From: Phalacrocorax aristotelis
Taxonomy: Eukaryota; Chordata; Aves; Suliformes; Phalacrocoracidae
Assembly: GCF_949628215.1 (NCBI RefSeq)
Contig: NC_134276.1
Location: 32,490,226-32,554,225, forward strand
Direction: 5' to 3'
Length of the DNA stretch: 64,000 nt
Shown piece by piece: positions 54,501 through 62,200 of the stretch. The notes under the pieces are model-generated. The model searched no databases, was not told the origin of the DNA, and worked only from the letters and a program-made list of their open reading frames with translations. The position numbers and the translations under genes are program-made. Numbering within the stretch: the first letter of the stretch is position 1; each line of letters begins with the position of its first letter.

Positions 54501-56579
54501 AAGTAGCTGCTGCTTTTTTCCCATAAAAGTCTGGGTTTGTCTGGATCTGGAAGGGATATCCAGGATAAAATGGGATTTGCTAACACAGAGTAATCAAGCC
54601 ATAAGAGTAGGTGGACGGCTGAGTCATATTCTTCTAATGCAAAGACATCAAATTCCCTAAAGCAAGGAATTCCCTTTCCCGCACTTTCTAGCCCACTTCT
54701 GGTGTCTCCTAAGCTCCAAGTGCTGAGGCAAAAAATTATTTTATTTGCAGCAAGGGCTCCTACCTAGCTGTAAAAGAGAAGCAGAAGTCATGTAAAGGTG
54801 ACCACAAAGCAGGTTTGCAGGCTTTGGGATTTGCCATATGGGAAGACAGCGCATGTCTGAGGCAGACAGGTCATTTTGTATGCTATATGACATAAGGACA
54901 GAAAGTAGGAGAGTTTATAAAGATACAGGATTGACATTTGCACACACTGCTGTCGTTCTTGCTGTTTTTCAACCTCATGCATCTCCCATGCCACTTATTT
55001 TATTTTTTAAAACCATATTTTAAAAAATATTTTATTTCAAAAATAAAAGCTGTATAGATAAGAGGACTGTAAAAACTACATGATTAATGCACTGGAAGCA
55101 TCCTACTTTGTTAGGCAAAGCCCACACAGTCCAATATGGCATTTCCATCGGTAACTAGTGCCAGTATGTTCAGAAGAAGAAATGAAAAAAAATCCAGTAA
55201 TGTAAATACAGAACAAACTAACTCCGAACAACATATACTCTTATGCTGTCTTGGTTACTGTTGAATTTCCTGAAACAAACTGGTTTATATACTGCAATGA
55301 AAAAAAAATGCAGTTGTGAGTGGACAGTAATAATGCATTTGTGACTCCTGCCCTGTAAAGCAGAAAAAGATGCACTAATTCCAGGCATTTAAGTCTTCAT
55401 AGCTTGAGAGTAGAATTCCCTCAATGAAAATATTTTTCTGCTGTTTTTGTCAATACTACATAAATCAACAGTGACTTAAATACTGTGGTGGAAAAGGAAA
55501 AATACGAGATAGGAGGGAACAAATGGTTTCACAACAGTTTGCTGCCTGAAGTGGTGGTAAGGTCCTATCTATGCTTTTTATCTAGCTACAGCAGAAATGC
55601 TATCTATAGCAGGGGCATATGCTGAAAATTGTAATCATGTTCTGTGGGTTTTCTAGAGCCTTTTATAAGAGTATTTAACTAAAGAAAGATCCAGAGTACT
55701 GTGTAAGTAAATCCTAACTGCATACATATTATCTATTATCACAAGACTATAAAGCTAACAATGTTTTGTTTAATTTCAGGAAAGTCTGGCAAAGAAAGCA
55801 GCTAAAGCTATAAAGAGAACAACAAGGAAAACTTACAGACTTGGTGCTGGTGCACAAACAATTTGTAAGTATGACTTTACTACAACAATAGGCATGGCAT
55901 GACAGCATATCCTTGCAAGCATCAGAAAACAGCTTTTGAACAGAAAGCTGAAGTAAGGAGCGGCTGAGGGAGCTGGGGTTGTTTAGTCTGCAGAAGAGGA
56001 GGCTGAGAGGAGACCTTATTACTCTCTACAACTACCTGAAAGGAGGTTGTAGCGAGGCGGGGGATGGTCTCTTCTCCCTAGTAATCAAGCGATAGGATGA
56101 GAGGAAATGGCCTCAAGCTGTGCCAGGGGAAGTTTAGGTTGGATATTAGGAAAAACTTCTTCACCGAAAGGGTTGTCAAACATTGGAACAGGCTGCCCAG
56201 GGAGGTGGTGGAGTCTCCATCCCTGGAGGTATTTAAAAGAAGGGTAGATGTGGTGTTGAGGACATGGTTTAGTGGTGGACTTGGCAGTGATAGGTTAGTG
56301 GTTGGACTCGATGATCTTAAGGGTCTTTTCCAACCTTAATGATTCTATGACTCTGGTTTCAGGTAACTTATGTATTTTTCCTTTCCTCACATAGATTTAG
56401 CTCCTGGAGGTTCAGATGACTGGGCTTACGATCTTGGCATTAAATATTCTTTTACCATTGAGCTTCGGGACACAGGAACCTATGGATTTTTGCTTCCTCC
56501 TCAAGAAATTAAACCAACTTGCTTAGAAGCACTTTCTGCTGTCAAAGAGATAGCTCAACATGTTCATCAAAATTTGTGA
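27504..56579 (+). CDS. CPB2: Carboxypeptidase B2 (TAFI, procarboxypeptidase U/R), complete
   Basis: A secreted M14A metallocarboxypeptidase zymogen, made mainly in liver; once activated it removes C-terminal Lys/Arg from fibrin and so slows clot lysis. Exons: 27504-27574, 31580-31655, 41710-41834, 41925-42033, 42555-42656, 43200-43304, 49155-49271, 50251-50341, 53733-53935, 55780-55864, 56395-56579. All are AG/GT with matching phases and give 422 residues (human protein 423). Visible parts: signal peptide 1 to about 22; activation peptide to about 113 with dibasic Arg113-Arg114 at the cleavage region; zinc ligands His180, Glu183 (HAREW) and His310 (MHSYSQ); Asn257-Arg258 for the substrate carboxylate; Tyr362; Asp369 (SDDW), which gives basic specificity; catalytic Glu384 (IELRDTG). 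Two ERVs and one CR1 sit in its introns; the reading frame is intact. Confidence 0.96.
27575..31579 (+). other. CPB2: CPB2 intron 1
   Basis: No repeat element recognised. A 17-bp unit (CTGTTTGATATTGATGG and CTGTTTGATGCTGATGG) is repeated about 2.5 times at 28921-28963. ORFs in 29632-31076 are overlapping chance frames. Confidence 0.55.
31580..31655 (+). CDS. CPB2: CPB2 exon 2, start of activation peptide
   Basis: Acceptor after a T9 run (TTTTTTCAG), donor GTAAAC. Encodes [20 protein letters not shown] then LNTTE, with an N-glycosylation sequon (NTT). Confidence 0.93.
32109..32113. repeat. Target-site duplication of ERV-1, left copy
   Basis: TTAAA directly before the LTR; an identical copy lies at 38635-38639 directly after the other LTR. 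Confidence 0.85.
32114..32605 (-). repeat. ERV-1 3' LTR (492 bp)
   Basis: Minus-strand ends TGTGCTGGTTTTGGCTGAG and GCTAAACCACGACA. Nearly identical to 38133-38634. It contains a long G-rich run on the plus strand (32297-32326). Confidence 0.95.
32606..32946 (-). other. ERV-1 3' untranslated region and polypurine tract
   Basis: About 340 bases between the integrase stop and the 3' LTR, with no env-like ORF. The polypurine tract reads GGAATAAGGGGTGGAGAA on the minus strand next to the LTR, and the same tract occurs before the 3' LTR of ERV-2. Confidence 0.85.
32947..33757 (-). pseudogene. ERV-1 integrase core and C-terminus
   Basis: Read in a shifted frame. WQIDYITLP (first Asp), IESDNGTHF (second Asp) and [11 protein letters not shown] (Glu) form the DDE triad. 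The C-terminal part continues to a natural-looking stop at 32947. TGA at 33691-33693 breaks it before the core. In the zinc region the residues read YETC, so a Tyr sits where a CxxC pair would put its first Cys. Confidence 0.88.
33758..34906 (-). pseudogene. ERV-1 connection, RNase H and integrase zinc region
   Basis: Same frame as RT, interrupted by TGA at 34748-34750. RNase H motifs: LFTDGSC (Asp), [13 protein letters not shown] (Glu), [12 protein letters not shown] (Asp) and QVDQAAK (Asp). The integrase start ([20 protein letters not shown]) follows. A one-base shift near 33760-33790 ends the frame. Confidence 0.88.
34907..36199 (-). pseudogene. ERV-1 protease and reverse transcriptase
   Basis: In frame with gag after the amber stop. 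The protease shows [14 protein letters not shown] with the DTG active site and ILGIDYL. RT shows [31 protein letters not shown] (first catalytic Asp), [15 protein letters not shown] and YIDDIIVWG (catalytic Asp pair), then the FLGVVGFWR connection. Open for 423 codons until TGA at 34907-34909. The motifs place it closest to ERVL/spuma-type elements. Confidence 0.92.
36200..38067 (-). pseudogene. ERV-1 gag, broken
   Basis: Probable start ATG at 38067-38065. The N-terminal part is strongly hydrophobic with NYTSS and NNT sequons. A Pro/Thr-rich middle follows, then a capsid-like part ([40 protein letters not shown]) and a basic C-terminal part without a canonical CCHC zinc knuckle. Breaks: a one-base shift near 37771-37778, TGA at 37223-37225 and TGA at 37121-37123. 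The final stop is an amber codon at 36200-36202; pol continues in the same frame after it. The matching gag at 44.8-46.5 kb shows which breaks are private to this copy. Confidence 0.88.
38106..38125 (-). other. ERV-1 primer-binding site for tRNA-Lys(1,2)
   Basis: On the minus strand reads TGGCGCCCAACGTGGGGCTC, complementary over 20 bases to the 3' end of vertebrate tRNA-Lys(CUU). It lies 7 bases inside the 5' LTR end, a wider gap than the usual 2-3. Confidence 0.9.
38133..38634 (-). repeat. ERV-1 5' LTR (502 bp)
   Basis: Paired with 32114-32605. Differences are small indels and mostly C/T changes; the G-rich run is at 38314-38343. Confidence 0.95.
38635..38639. repeat. Target-site duplication of ERV-1, right copy
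   Basis: TTAAA directly after the LTR, matching 32109-32113. Confidence 0.85.
38640..39597 (+). other. CPB2: CPB2 intron 2, between ERV-1 and CR1
   Basis: Non-coding; C/T-rich stretches at 38815-39070, and the GGGAAA repeat listed separately. Confidence 0.55.
39260..39309 (+). repeat. (GGGAAA)n hexamer repeat
   Basis: About seven GGGAAA units after two GGAAA-like units: a pure purine run of about 50 bases on the plus strand. Confidence 0.92.
39598..40470 (-). mobile_element. CR1 LINE fragment with ORF2 C-terminus, minus strand
   Basis: The longest CR1 in the window. The plus strand opens with AATCACAGAATGGTAGGG, the reversed CR1 tail. The minus-strand frame 39673-40338 is open for 221 codons and shows the end of the CR1 reverse transcriptase ([54 protein letters not shown]). 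Homology runs on past that ORF to about 40450. 5'-truncated; lies in CPB2 intron 2. Confidence 0.95.
40471..41709 (+). other. CPB2: CPB2 intron 2, last part
   Basis: AT-rich, no repeat recognised; ends with the exon 3 acceptor. Confidence 0.55.
41710..41834 (+). CDS. CPB2: CPB2 exon 3, activation peptide
   Basis: Acceptor ACTTTTCAG, donor GTATGT. Encodes [20 protein letters not shown] through QLTIQH. It follows a 10-kb intron that holds a full-length ERV and a CR1. Confidence 0.94.
41925..42033 (+). CDS. CPB2: CPB2 exon 4, activation cleavage region
   Basis: Acceptor GTTATTCAG only 90 bases after exon 3, donor GTAAGA. Encodes [19 protein letters not shown] then [17 protein letters not shown]. 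The Arg-Arg pair (residues 113-114) is at the site where thrombin/thrombomodulin cleaves human TAFI. NDT is a glycosylation sequon. Confidence 0.95.
42555..42656 (+). CDS. CPB2: CPB2 exon 5, start of catalytic domain
   Basis: Acceptor TTCTTGCAG, donor GTACAT, 34 codons, phase 0. Encodes [20 protein letters not shown] and [14 protein letters not shown]. Confidence 0.95.
43200..43304 (+). CDS. CPB2: CPB2 exon 6, first zinc-binding motif
   Basis: Acceptor TTTTGTCAG, donor GTGAGT, 35 codons, phase 0. Encodes [20 protein letters not shown]: His180 and Glu183 are the first two zinc ligands. Confidence 0.96.
43305..44140 (+). other. CPB2: CPB2 intron 6 before ERV-2
   Basis: Contains a GT/GA-rich run at about 43452-43508. 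Two overlapping ORFs (43455-43913 and 43631-44032) show no recognisable protein. Confidence 0.55.
44141..44745 (+). repeat. ERV-2 5' LTR (605 bp)
   Basis: Begins TGTCATGGTTTTAGCTGGG and ends GGCTGAACCACGACA. Carries an ATT/ATAATT-rich block at about 44560-44625. Longer than the ERV-1 LTR and with different U3 sequence, but similar ends. Confidence 0.95.
44754..44773 (+). other. ERV-2 primer-binding site, Lys-type
   Basis: TGGCACCCAATGTGGGGCAC, a decayed version of the tRNA-Lys(1,2) site in ERV-1 (two C-to-T type changes and a 3' mismatch). Located 8 bases after the LTR end. Confidence 0.75.
44796..46465 (+). pseudogene. ERV-2 gag with one frameshift
   Basis: Two overlapping open frames (44796-45383 and 45281-46465) together cover the gag of ERV-1. 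Start may be ATG 44796 or 44871. The N-terminal part has hydrophobic stretches ([32 protein letters not shown]) and NYTSS and NGT sequons. The middle is Thr/Pro/Ala-rich, followed by a Glu-rich stretch ([10 protein letters not shown]) and the capsid-like part ([20 protein letters not shown]). A single C is missing near 45352 compared with ERV-1. After that point 394 codons stay open to TGA at 46463-46465. Confidence 0.88.
46466..46817 (+). other. ERV-2 3' region: pol-deletion junction and polypurine tract
   Basis: Up to about 46505 it matches the end of ERV-1 gag (CCCTATGGTTTTACCTGCAT). From about 46525 (GTGCAGCAGTGATGGAACGA) it matches the region after ERV-1 integrase. GGAATAAGGGGTGGA next to the LTR is the polypurine tract. 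Confidence 0.82.
46818..47413 (+). repeat. ERV-2 3' LTR (596 bp)
   Basis: Begins TGTCATGGTTTTAGCTGGG, ends GGGCTGAACCACGACA; a close copy of 44141-44745 with a few small deletions near 47226 and 47300. Confidence 0.95.
47414..49154 (+). other. CPB2: CPB2 intron 6 after ERV-2
   Basis: AT-rich, with a short AATCAC repeat (47830-47850) and the ATG/ATA/ATC repeat listed separately. No gene recognised. Confidence 0.55.
47927..47967. repeat. Compound ATG/ATA/ATC trinucleotide repeat, self-complementary
   Basis: (ATG)4, then (ATA)3, then (ATC)5-6. The ATG arm is complementary to the ATC arm, so either strand can fold into a hairpin with an AT loop. Confidence 0.9.
49155..49271 (+). CDS. CPB2: CPB2 exon 7
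   Basis: Acceptor CTTTATAG, donor GTATGT, 39 codons, phase 0. Encodes [20 protein letters not shown] and [15 protein letters not shown], the conserved M14 core strand. It follows the intron holding the gag-only ERV. Confidence 0.95.
50251..50341 (+). CDS. CPB2: CPB2 exon 8, substrate-carboxylate site
   Basis: Acceptor TTTCCATAG, donor GTATGA, 30 codons plus one base. Encodes [16 protein letters not shown] and [14 protein letters not shown]. Asn257-Arg258 matches the family Asn144-Arg145 pair. Confidence 0.95.
50342..53732 (+). other. CPB2: CPB2 intron 8
   Basis: AT-rich, no recognised repeat. Short local duplications lie near 51069-51098 (TAATGTAGTGCA) and at 51970-51990 (ACTTTATGA). Confidence 0.5.
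53733..53935 (+). CDS. CPB2: CPB2 exon 9, third zinc ligand
   Basis: Acceptor TTATTACAG, donor GTAAGT. Encodes [17 protein letters not shown] through [20 protein letters not shown]; His310 is the third zinc ligand. Confidence 0.96.
53936..55779 (+). other. CPB2: CPB2 intron 9
   Basis: AT-rich, strongly so at 55000-55050. No repeat element or gene recognised. Confidence 0.5.
55780..55864 (+). CDS. CPB2: CPB2 exon 10
   Basis: Acceptor TAATTTCAG, donor GTAAGT. Encodes [20 protein letters not shown] and LGAGAQTI, a lysine/arginine-rich segment, then the first base of Tyr362. Confidence 0.94.
55950..56356 (+). mobile_element. CR1 LINE fragment, 3' end, plus strand, in CPB2 intron 10
   Basis: Starts near GGAGCGGCTGAGGGAGCTGG and ends with GGACTCGATGATCTTAAGGG, then TTTTCCAACCTTAATGATTC and TATGACTC, the CR1 tail. 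The frame at 56097-56339 shows the ORF2 C-terminus ([20 protein letters not shown]). It ends only about 40 bases before the last CPB2 exon. Confidence 0.96.
56395..56579 (+). CDS. CPB2: CPB2 terminal exon, specificity and catalytic residues
   Basis: Acceptor CTCACATAG. Encodes [19 protein letters not shown] then [15 protein letters not shown], ending QHVHQNL and TGA at 56577-56579. Asp369 matches Asp255 of pancreatic carboxypeptidase B and sets Lys/Arg preference. Glu384 is the catalytic base. Confidence 0.96.
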
Positions 56580-56660
56580 CGTTGAATATAATTTATTCCA
56601 GCATGATTGTACTTAGTTAGTTCAAATAACAATAAAAAAGCTTGCTGCTTTATTAAAATT
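56580..56660 (+). other. CPB2: CPB2 3' UTR with polyadenylation signal at 56631
   Basis: A short AT-rich 3' UTR; AATAAA at 56631-56636, about 55 bases after the stop. An A12 run follows at about 56675-56687. Confidence 0.7.
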
Positions 56661-58149
56661 ATTTCTATACAGGCAAAAAAAAAAAAAGAAGGATGGCTGC
56701 TCCCCTATACTTCATTTTAGAATACTTAAGTTTTTTCCAACCAGACTTATATACCTATACCTACAACAGTAGTTCAGTGCACTACAGAGAGATAGATAGA
56801 TATATAGTGTCACCAAAATTGGGAATAAAACCTCTTAACACCAACGTAGCATTAACAAGTAGGCATTCTCTTTATTGCAGTGCTGGATGCACAGGGGATC
56901 CTTCCACCTAACACGCATACCTACTGGAGTTCATTTTTGACATTTATACATGGAAGTTAACACATCAAGCCTACCTAATGCATAATCATTGACCTGATTG
57001 AGCATCCTCTTCTTCATTGGTCTGTATCTTCTTCACTTAAATTTAAAGCTACAGTGTAATTTTAATTCACTGTGCATGCTGAAGAGGAGTGATGGGGGTA
57101 GTCCTTTCATCCCTCAGTTGAGTCAGTGGTCACAATCTACCCCTGCTGGAATTACCTTTCCCCCAGTTACCGTGCTTCGGCACCTTCTGGGCCAAGCTGT
57201 TGTTCCCTTTATCACTGCTGAGTGATTTGTGGCCTTCCCTTATCTTCACAACCTTGTTTGTAGCAGGTTCTTGAAGTTTTACTGATTTGTATTCTTTTGA
57301 GGAGGTTCTTGTTAATGAGGCATTCATTGCTAATACCCTTCTATCTGGCCTAAGTGTTATTTACTACTTCGTTAAAATTCTCAGGTGTTAGTTTCCACTC
57401 CTAACTGTGATCCTTTCTTAACTACTAACAACCTCTAAATTATTTCCATTTCATCCAAGAATAATATATATACCTTTAAGGTAACAATTCCCCCCTTTGG
57501 AAGTTTCAAATATTTCACCTGAGACTTCCATAATCTTTGGCTAGTATTATGTTTCTTAGCCCTTTACTGACATTAACCACAGGCATTTCCTGTAGGGTCA
57601 AGATACCCCATTCTATTTAATTTCTGCTTGAATGTGGTAGGGGTATACAGGTAGCAATAATCAAGCTTCCCAAAGCCTTGAAATAATTTCAGAACTAATT
57701 TGTCCTCTAATGCTTCAGTTTCTGCTAACATCATTACAATAATCAGAATTTTGGTCTCCAGACCTTTATCAATAGTGCACTCTATAAGGGGAAAATAGCA
57801 TAAATCATCTTATGTCCCTCTGGATGGTGGGAACTCCAGGTGATGTAGCATCCAACGGGCCTCTGATTGACATGCAGCATGCTGCACAGACCCCATCCAC
57901 AGCGGAGGCTCCCCCATGTCAGTCATTCCAGCTATTAGAGGATTTCCTTACAAGAAAACAGCCCTATTCATCATTTCCACTGTCAAACAGAGAGGAGGTT
58001 CACATGAGGACTTCCTGCTGCACGTTGACATAAAGGCAAGGGCGTGCAGGTGGCCAATCACTGGTACCGAGTCAGAGCTGCCCACAGCCTCCTCCACAAT
58101 TAGCTGGCAAGAGTTGTTTATCCTGTGGCCAAGGATTTGTGCAGTGCAA
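56661..58149. other. Intergenic, CPB2 to CpG island
   Basis: AT-rich with no recognised gene. Short GATA-like run at about 56790-56802. Confidence 0.5.
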
Positions 58150-58440
58150 CATAGGCCTGAAGACTTTATACCAAGGCCTGTAGTGACAGAAAATGGGGCA
58201 ACAGTTTTAAGCCAAAAGAGGGGAGGTTCATAGTAGATATAAGGAAGGAATTTCTTTAAATGAGGATGGTGAAACACTGGAACAGGTTGCCCAGAGAGGT
58301 GGTAGATGCCCCATCTCTGGAAACAATCAAGGTCAGGCTGGATGGGGCTCTGAGCATCCTGATCTAGTTGAAGATGTCCCTGCTCGCTGCAGGGGGGTTG
58401 GACTAGATGACCTCTAAAGGTCCCTTCCAACCCAAACCAC
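58150..58440 (+). mobile_element. CR1 LINE fragment, 3' end, plus strand
   Basis: Contains ACACTGGAACAGGTTGCCCA and GTTGGACTAGATGACCTCTA, then AAGGTCCCTTCCAACCC, the CR1 3' end. It abuts the CpG island directly. Confidence 0.93.
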
Positions 58441-58499
58441 CCCGTGACCCTTTTCTGCACCTTAGCCACACCATTTATCACCCCACAGTCCTGATATGC

Positions 58500-59230
58500 C
58501 CAGCCCTGCACACCCGCGGTAAACACCCGCGGTACGCCGAGGGCCGCCGGCGAATGCGAGTCCGACAGCCCGCCCACCTTCCCCGCCCTCCCCCAACATG
58601 GCGGCGCCCCCGCTTCCGCCCGACCCGCCGCCACCGCCCTCCTCCCTACTGGCGTCATCACCGGCGGGCGGCGCGCGGGCCGCCGGGAAGGGCGCGCGCG
58701 GCGCTGGCGGCGGCGGCGGCGGCGGCGGTGGTGGTGGTTACCCAGCGGCCCTGGCGCGCGGGGGCAGGGCGGGAGCGGCGGGCGCTGTTGGGCTGCGGGA
58801 GCGGGTGGCGCTCCTCGTCTTCCTCTCCGTGTCGCTCCGCGCTCAGGCCCGGGAGGACGGACTCCCCCCTCGCCCCCTCCCACCCTCTCCGCCCCGGGCG
58901 GCGGCGGAGGAGGCGGCGGGGAGCGGCGCGGCAGCGCAAGGAGCAGGTGAGTGCGGCTGGGGGCGCGGAGGGGAGGGCCGGAACGGGAGGGAAGAGGAGG
59001 TGGGACGGGAGGGAAGGGGAGGTGGGCCGGGCCCCCAAGCCCCGTACCCACCCTCACCCCCCCGCCTCTCTCCGGGGGCGCTCGGCCTCGAGAGCTGCGG
59101 CGCGGGGAAAGGCCGTGTACCGGCAGCCCGGCACCGGGCGAGGCTGGCGGGGCCCTCGGGGCGGCGGGCGGGCCGCCCTTGGCTCGGGGTGCAGCTCCAT
59201 CAGTCTGGCCGCGCTGGAGCCTGCCTCCCT
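58500..59230. promoter_or_regulatory. CpG island promoter
   Basis: Abrupt change from AT-rich sequence to very GC- and CpG-rich sequence: runs of CCG/CGG, GC boxes such as CCCCGCCCTCCCCC near 58580, CTTCCGCC (ETS-like) at about 58612, and AACATGGCGGC, a YY1-type site, at 58595-58605. This is typical of a housekeeping gene start. By human synteny (ZC3H13, CPB2, LCP1) the expected gene reading away from CPB2 is ZC3H13. Confidence 0.8.
58550..58946 (+). other. Probable first exon, putative ZC3H13
   Basis: Ends with a near-perfect donor (GAGCAG/GTGAGTGCGG) at 58946/58947; the exon start is unknown. An ATG at 58598 in good context opens 116 codons up to the donor, giving a Pro-, Gly- and Ala-rich peptide with one hydrophobic stretch (RVALLVFLSVSLRAQA). 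Whether this is translated is uncertain: the ATG lies inside a YY1-like motif and ZC3H13 is expected to start in a later exon. No ZC3H13 coding exon is visible in the window, so the name rests on synteny alone. Confidence 0.45.
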
Positions 59231-62200
59231 GATACTCTGATCTTCTCTCTTCGCGGTTTTTTTTTTTTTTTCCACTTAAATGGGGCTCTTCTCACGCTTT
59301 CTGGCAGTAAAATAGTTTCTGCTTTACGCGCTTAGAGGAACCACTAATTTCGCTCGTACAAATCTACTCATTACCATTTTTTACGGCTAACTCCCATCGC
59401 TTCCAGAACTTGTAGGCTGGGCGTGTTGGGTTAGTGTTACCGATGGTCTGCTTAGGTCCTCACCTTTGACTTCTCTGCTGGATTCTCACTCTACCATTGA
59501 TTTCTTGTCGACTTTCTGCAAGCCTGTTTGAAGAACAGATTGTGACAGATAGTGGGTTAGCCACCAGGACCTTAAGGGATCTTGCTGTGGGGGTGAAACA
59601 CTCACCGTGCCCCTGTGCAGACGGGAGTGGACAGACTCAGCCCATGAACTGAGGTTATCTGAAAACCCTAGAAGTCTGGCTCTATGTGGCCGTGCCCGAG
59701 GGAATACACCCCGCTTGTCGGCATGTTTGCTCTCCTGTGACGACATGCTAATGTGGTGATCCAATTTACAGATTGGAGATAACGTGTGTCCGACAAACTC
59801 AGTATGACGGCTGAGTGAGCTTGGACCTGTCCACACAGGTCTGCATAGACTGTCCCTTAGTCTGGTGAAACATCTTTGAGTTTGAGGACCTTGTTAGACA
59901 AGATATGGAATACTGTACCTGTTCTTTTGCCATACTAGGGCCTGGTGTTTTAATTGTTTACGTGTAGAAAGCCAACCATGATTTTATACTTGTAAAAACA
60001 TAATTAGCAGCTGCTTATCACTACTAATGGAGAAATAGTATATGTTAAATTATAGGGCTAGGTTCAGATTAGTATGGTGATGGGTTAACAGCATGGAGTT
60101 GTTAAAGTAAACTTGGAATAATTTCAAGCTTTCTGTCAAACAGGCTTCTTTGTGTGAGATTAAGAGTGCTAGACTGATATCGCAAAATGCGCAGCCAGTA
60201 TTTGACTATTTTTTCCAAAGTTGGTTAACAACACACTTTACTGTTTTTAGCCTTATTTTTAGGTAGTAAACCTGCGGAGCTCCTTCAAATATTACTATTC
60301 CATTAGTATTGTGACATGGAAGTGTTAACATTGTAATCAGAGAGACAAACCCTTTTCAGGTAAAAGCTGTTCATTTGGAAAAGTGAGGGGAAGCACTGAC
60401 ACTTTCCTCTTTCTAAGCTGTTATTTAGTTGTCAAAAAGTATTTATCCTAGAGTGTTATAATCAGTTTGCATCTGCACTTCTGTAGGATTTTAAGATTAA
60501 AATTTTGTTTGTTGTTTTAAGAGGTGTGTTATTTATCACTTCACAGGTAGGATTTTCTTAAGTGACATAAGGCTTAGGCTGTGTGTGGTATGCACGTATG
60601 CATGCACAGACATTGACATGCTTTACTAGTGATGTCTTGGACTTCTTAAAGAGATTTTATCTCCTTACAGTTTTTTTGCGAACTTTGCTTTTGTTTTGTT
60701 ACATTTCAGTTTCTAGTTTTCCTATAGAAGCAGGATTAATTTTTGCAGATGACTGGATCAGGTTTTTCTAACAGGAAAGTGGGTGTTTCAGATGTGTTTC
60801 TCTTGATTGTGGCTTATGTAATATCATACTTCTATTGAAGAAAAAATGTTAAGTATGCTTGACACCAAATCATAGGAGTACTGGGAATAAAAATACAGGA
60901 CTTCACTAAATATTGTATCAATCATATCGTGCTTCATTGATTTCAGTTACTTGGTTAGTGCTCACTAGGTATACTCACTTAAGTCTGTCTACATTTTAGA
61001 TTTAGTCATGAAGTAACACTCTGAGATGTATTTTACTTCAAATGGCAGTATAATTAATGTAATTAGCAGGTTGTCTCTCACCCTAGAAAAGTTACTGCAT
61101 TTAATGTAGATGCATCTGTAAGTTATTGTAGTGTTAAAATATTTCTAATTTATTATTAAAGATTCCTGCAAATCTATCTTACGTATGGAAAAGTGATACT
61201 TTACAGTTAAAAACCTTAGCTAGAGAATTTATTTTAGGAGTGTAAAGTTAATTTCACATAGTGGTTGTGAGCTGTTTCAGAAGTTGCAGACACTCCAGTG
61301 CCCCTAAGTAGATCTAGCAATGCTATGTCATGTACCTAAAATAGAGAAGTACATAATTTTCTGCTTAGAAACTTTTTTTAGAAACATAGTAATTATTTAA
61401 ATGTTGAAATATGAACGCTCAAGGCTCAGGCCACACTGATAATCAGTGCTGTCTGATCCATGTGAGTGTTTGATAAGGAGTTGTAATTCAGAGACGTAGG
61501 CATTTGATGGAAAGGAAGATCGTTGCCCTGGCCGTCAGTGTGGGAGTGATAGCAGGACTGTGATCATCAAGGGTAAAGCAATGTAAGATGAAAATGTGGG
61601 AGAATTGAGCAAGTTATGGGAATTTTAATGGGATGTTCCACTTAAATTGTTCTCAACTAGCCATTAATATGCATTCTGAAAAATTTGGAAATGAAACACT
61701 TAAATTTTTTCCCCTCACAGTTCTTGTTTATAAGCAAGGAAGCTTGTCAGTAATGTAAAACTGCCGTTATGCATCTGAGGTTTCAACTGCAATATTGTTT
61801 TAATAGTCTCTGCTTGGTCTTTGAAGAACAAAAATGGGACTGACTGCATTTTCAGATACAGTCTTTCGAATGTAGTGTTTGACAGAGTGGAAATTTCTCA
61901 GTTTGCCTCTGAAAAATGTGTCTGGACTCTAACCCTGCAGCTTGTGTAACAACTATATTCACTTAACAGTGAAATCTCATGTGGTTCTGGTTGCAGGAGT
62001 GAGACCCTCGCATGTGCATACAGAAAGTAATATGCTGTGCAGTTTTTGTTTGCTTAGAATAATTTCTCATGAAATATGTTTTCTGTTAATAAAGTACCTG
62101 CTCTTAATGACAAACTGGTGGATATGGGCCAGAATGTAAGGATAGAACTGGCAGAATGCTCCCTGAAATAGTACGGGTTTTTTCCATGTTCCAAGATCTC

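Noticed and set aside
57948-59057. 369-codon minus-strand ORF across the CpG island
   Set aside because: It runs through the CR1 tail and GC-rich low-complexity sequence (Pro/Arg/Ser runs). Stops are rare there simply because of base composition, and no protein family is recognisable.
58407-59240. 277-codon plus-strand ORF over the CpG island
   Set aside because: Overlaps a CR1 end and GC-rich repeats, ignores the strong donor at 58947, and its Arg/Ala/Pro composition is what GC-rich DNA gives in any frame.
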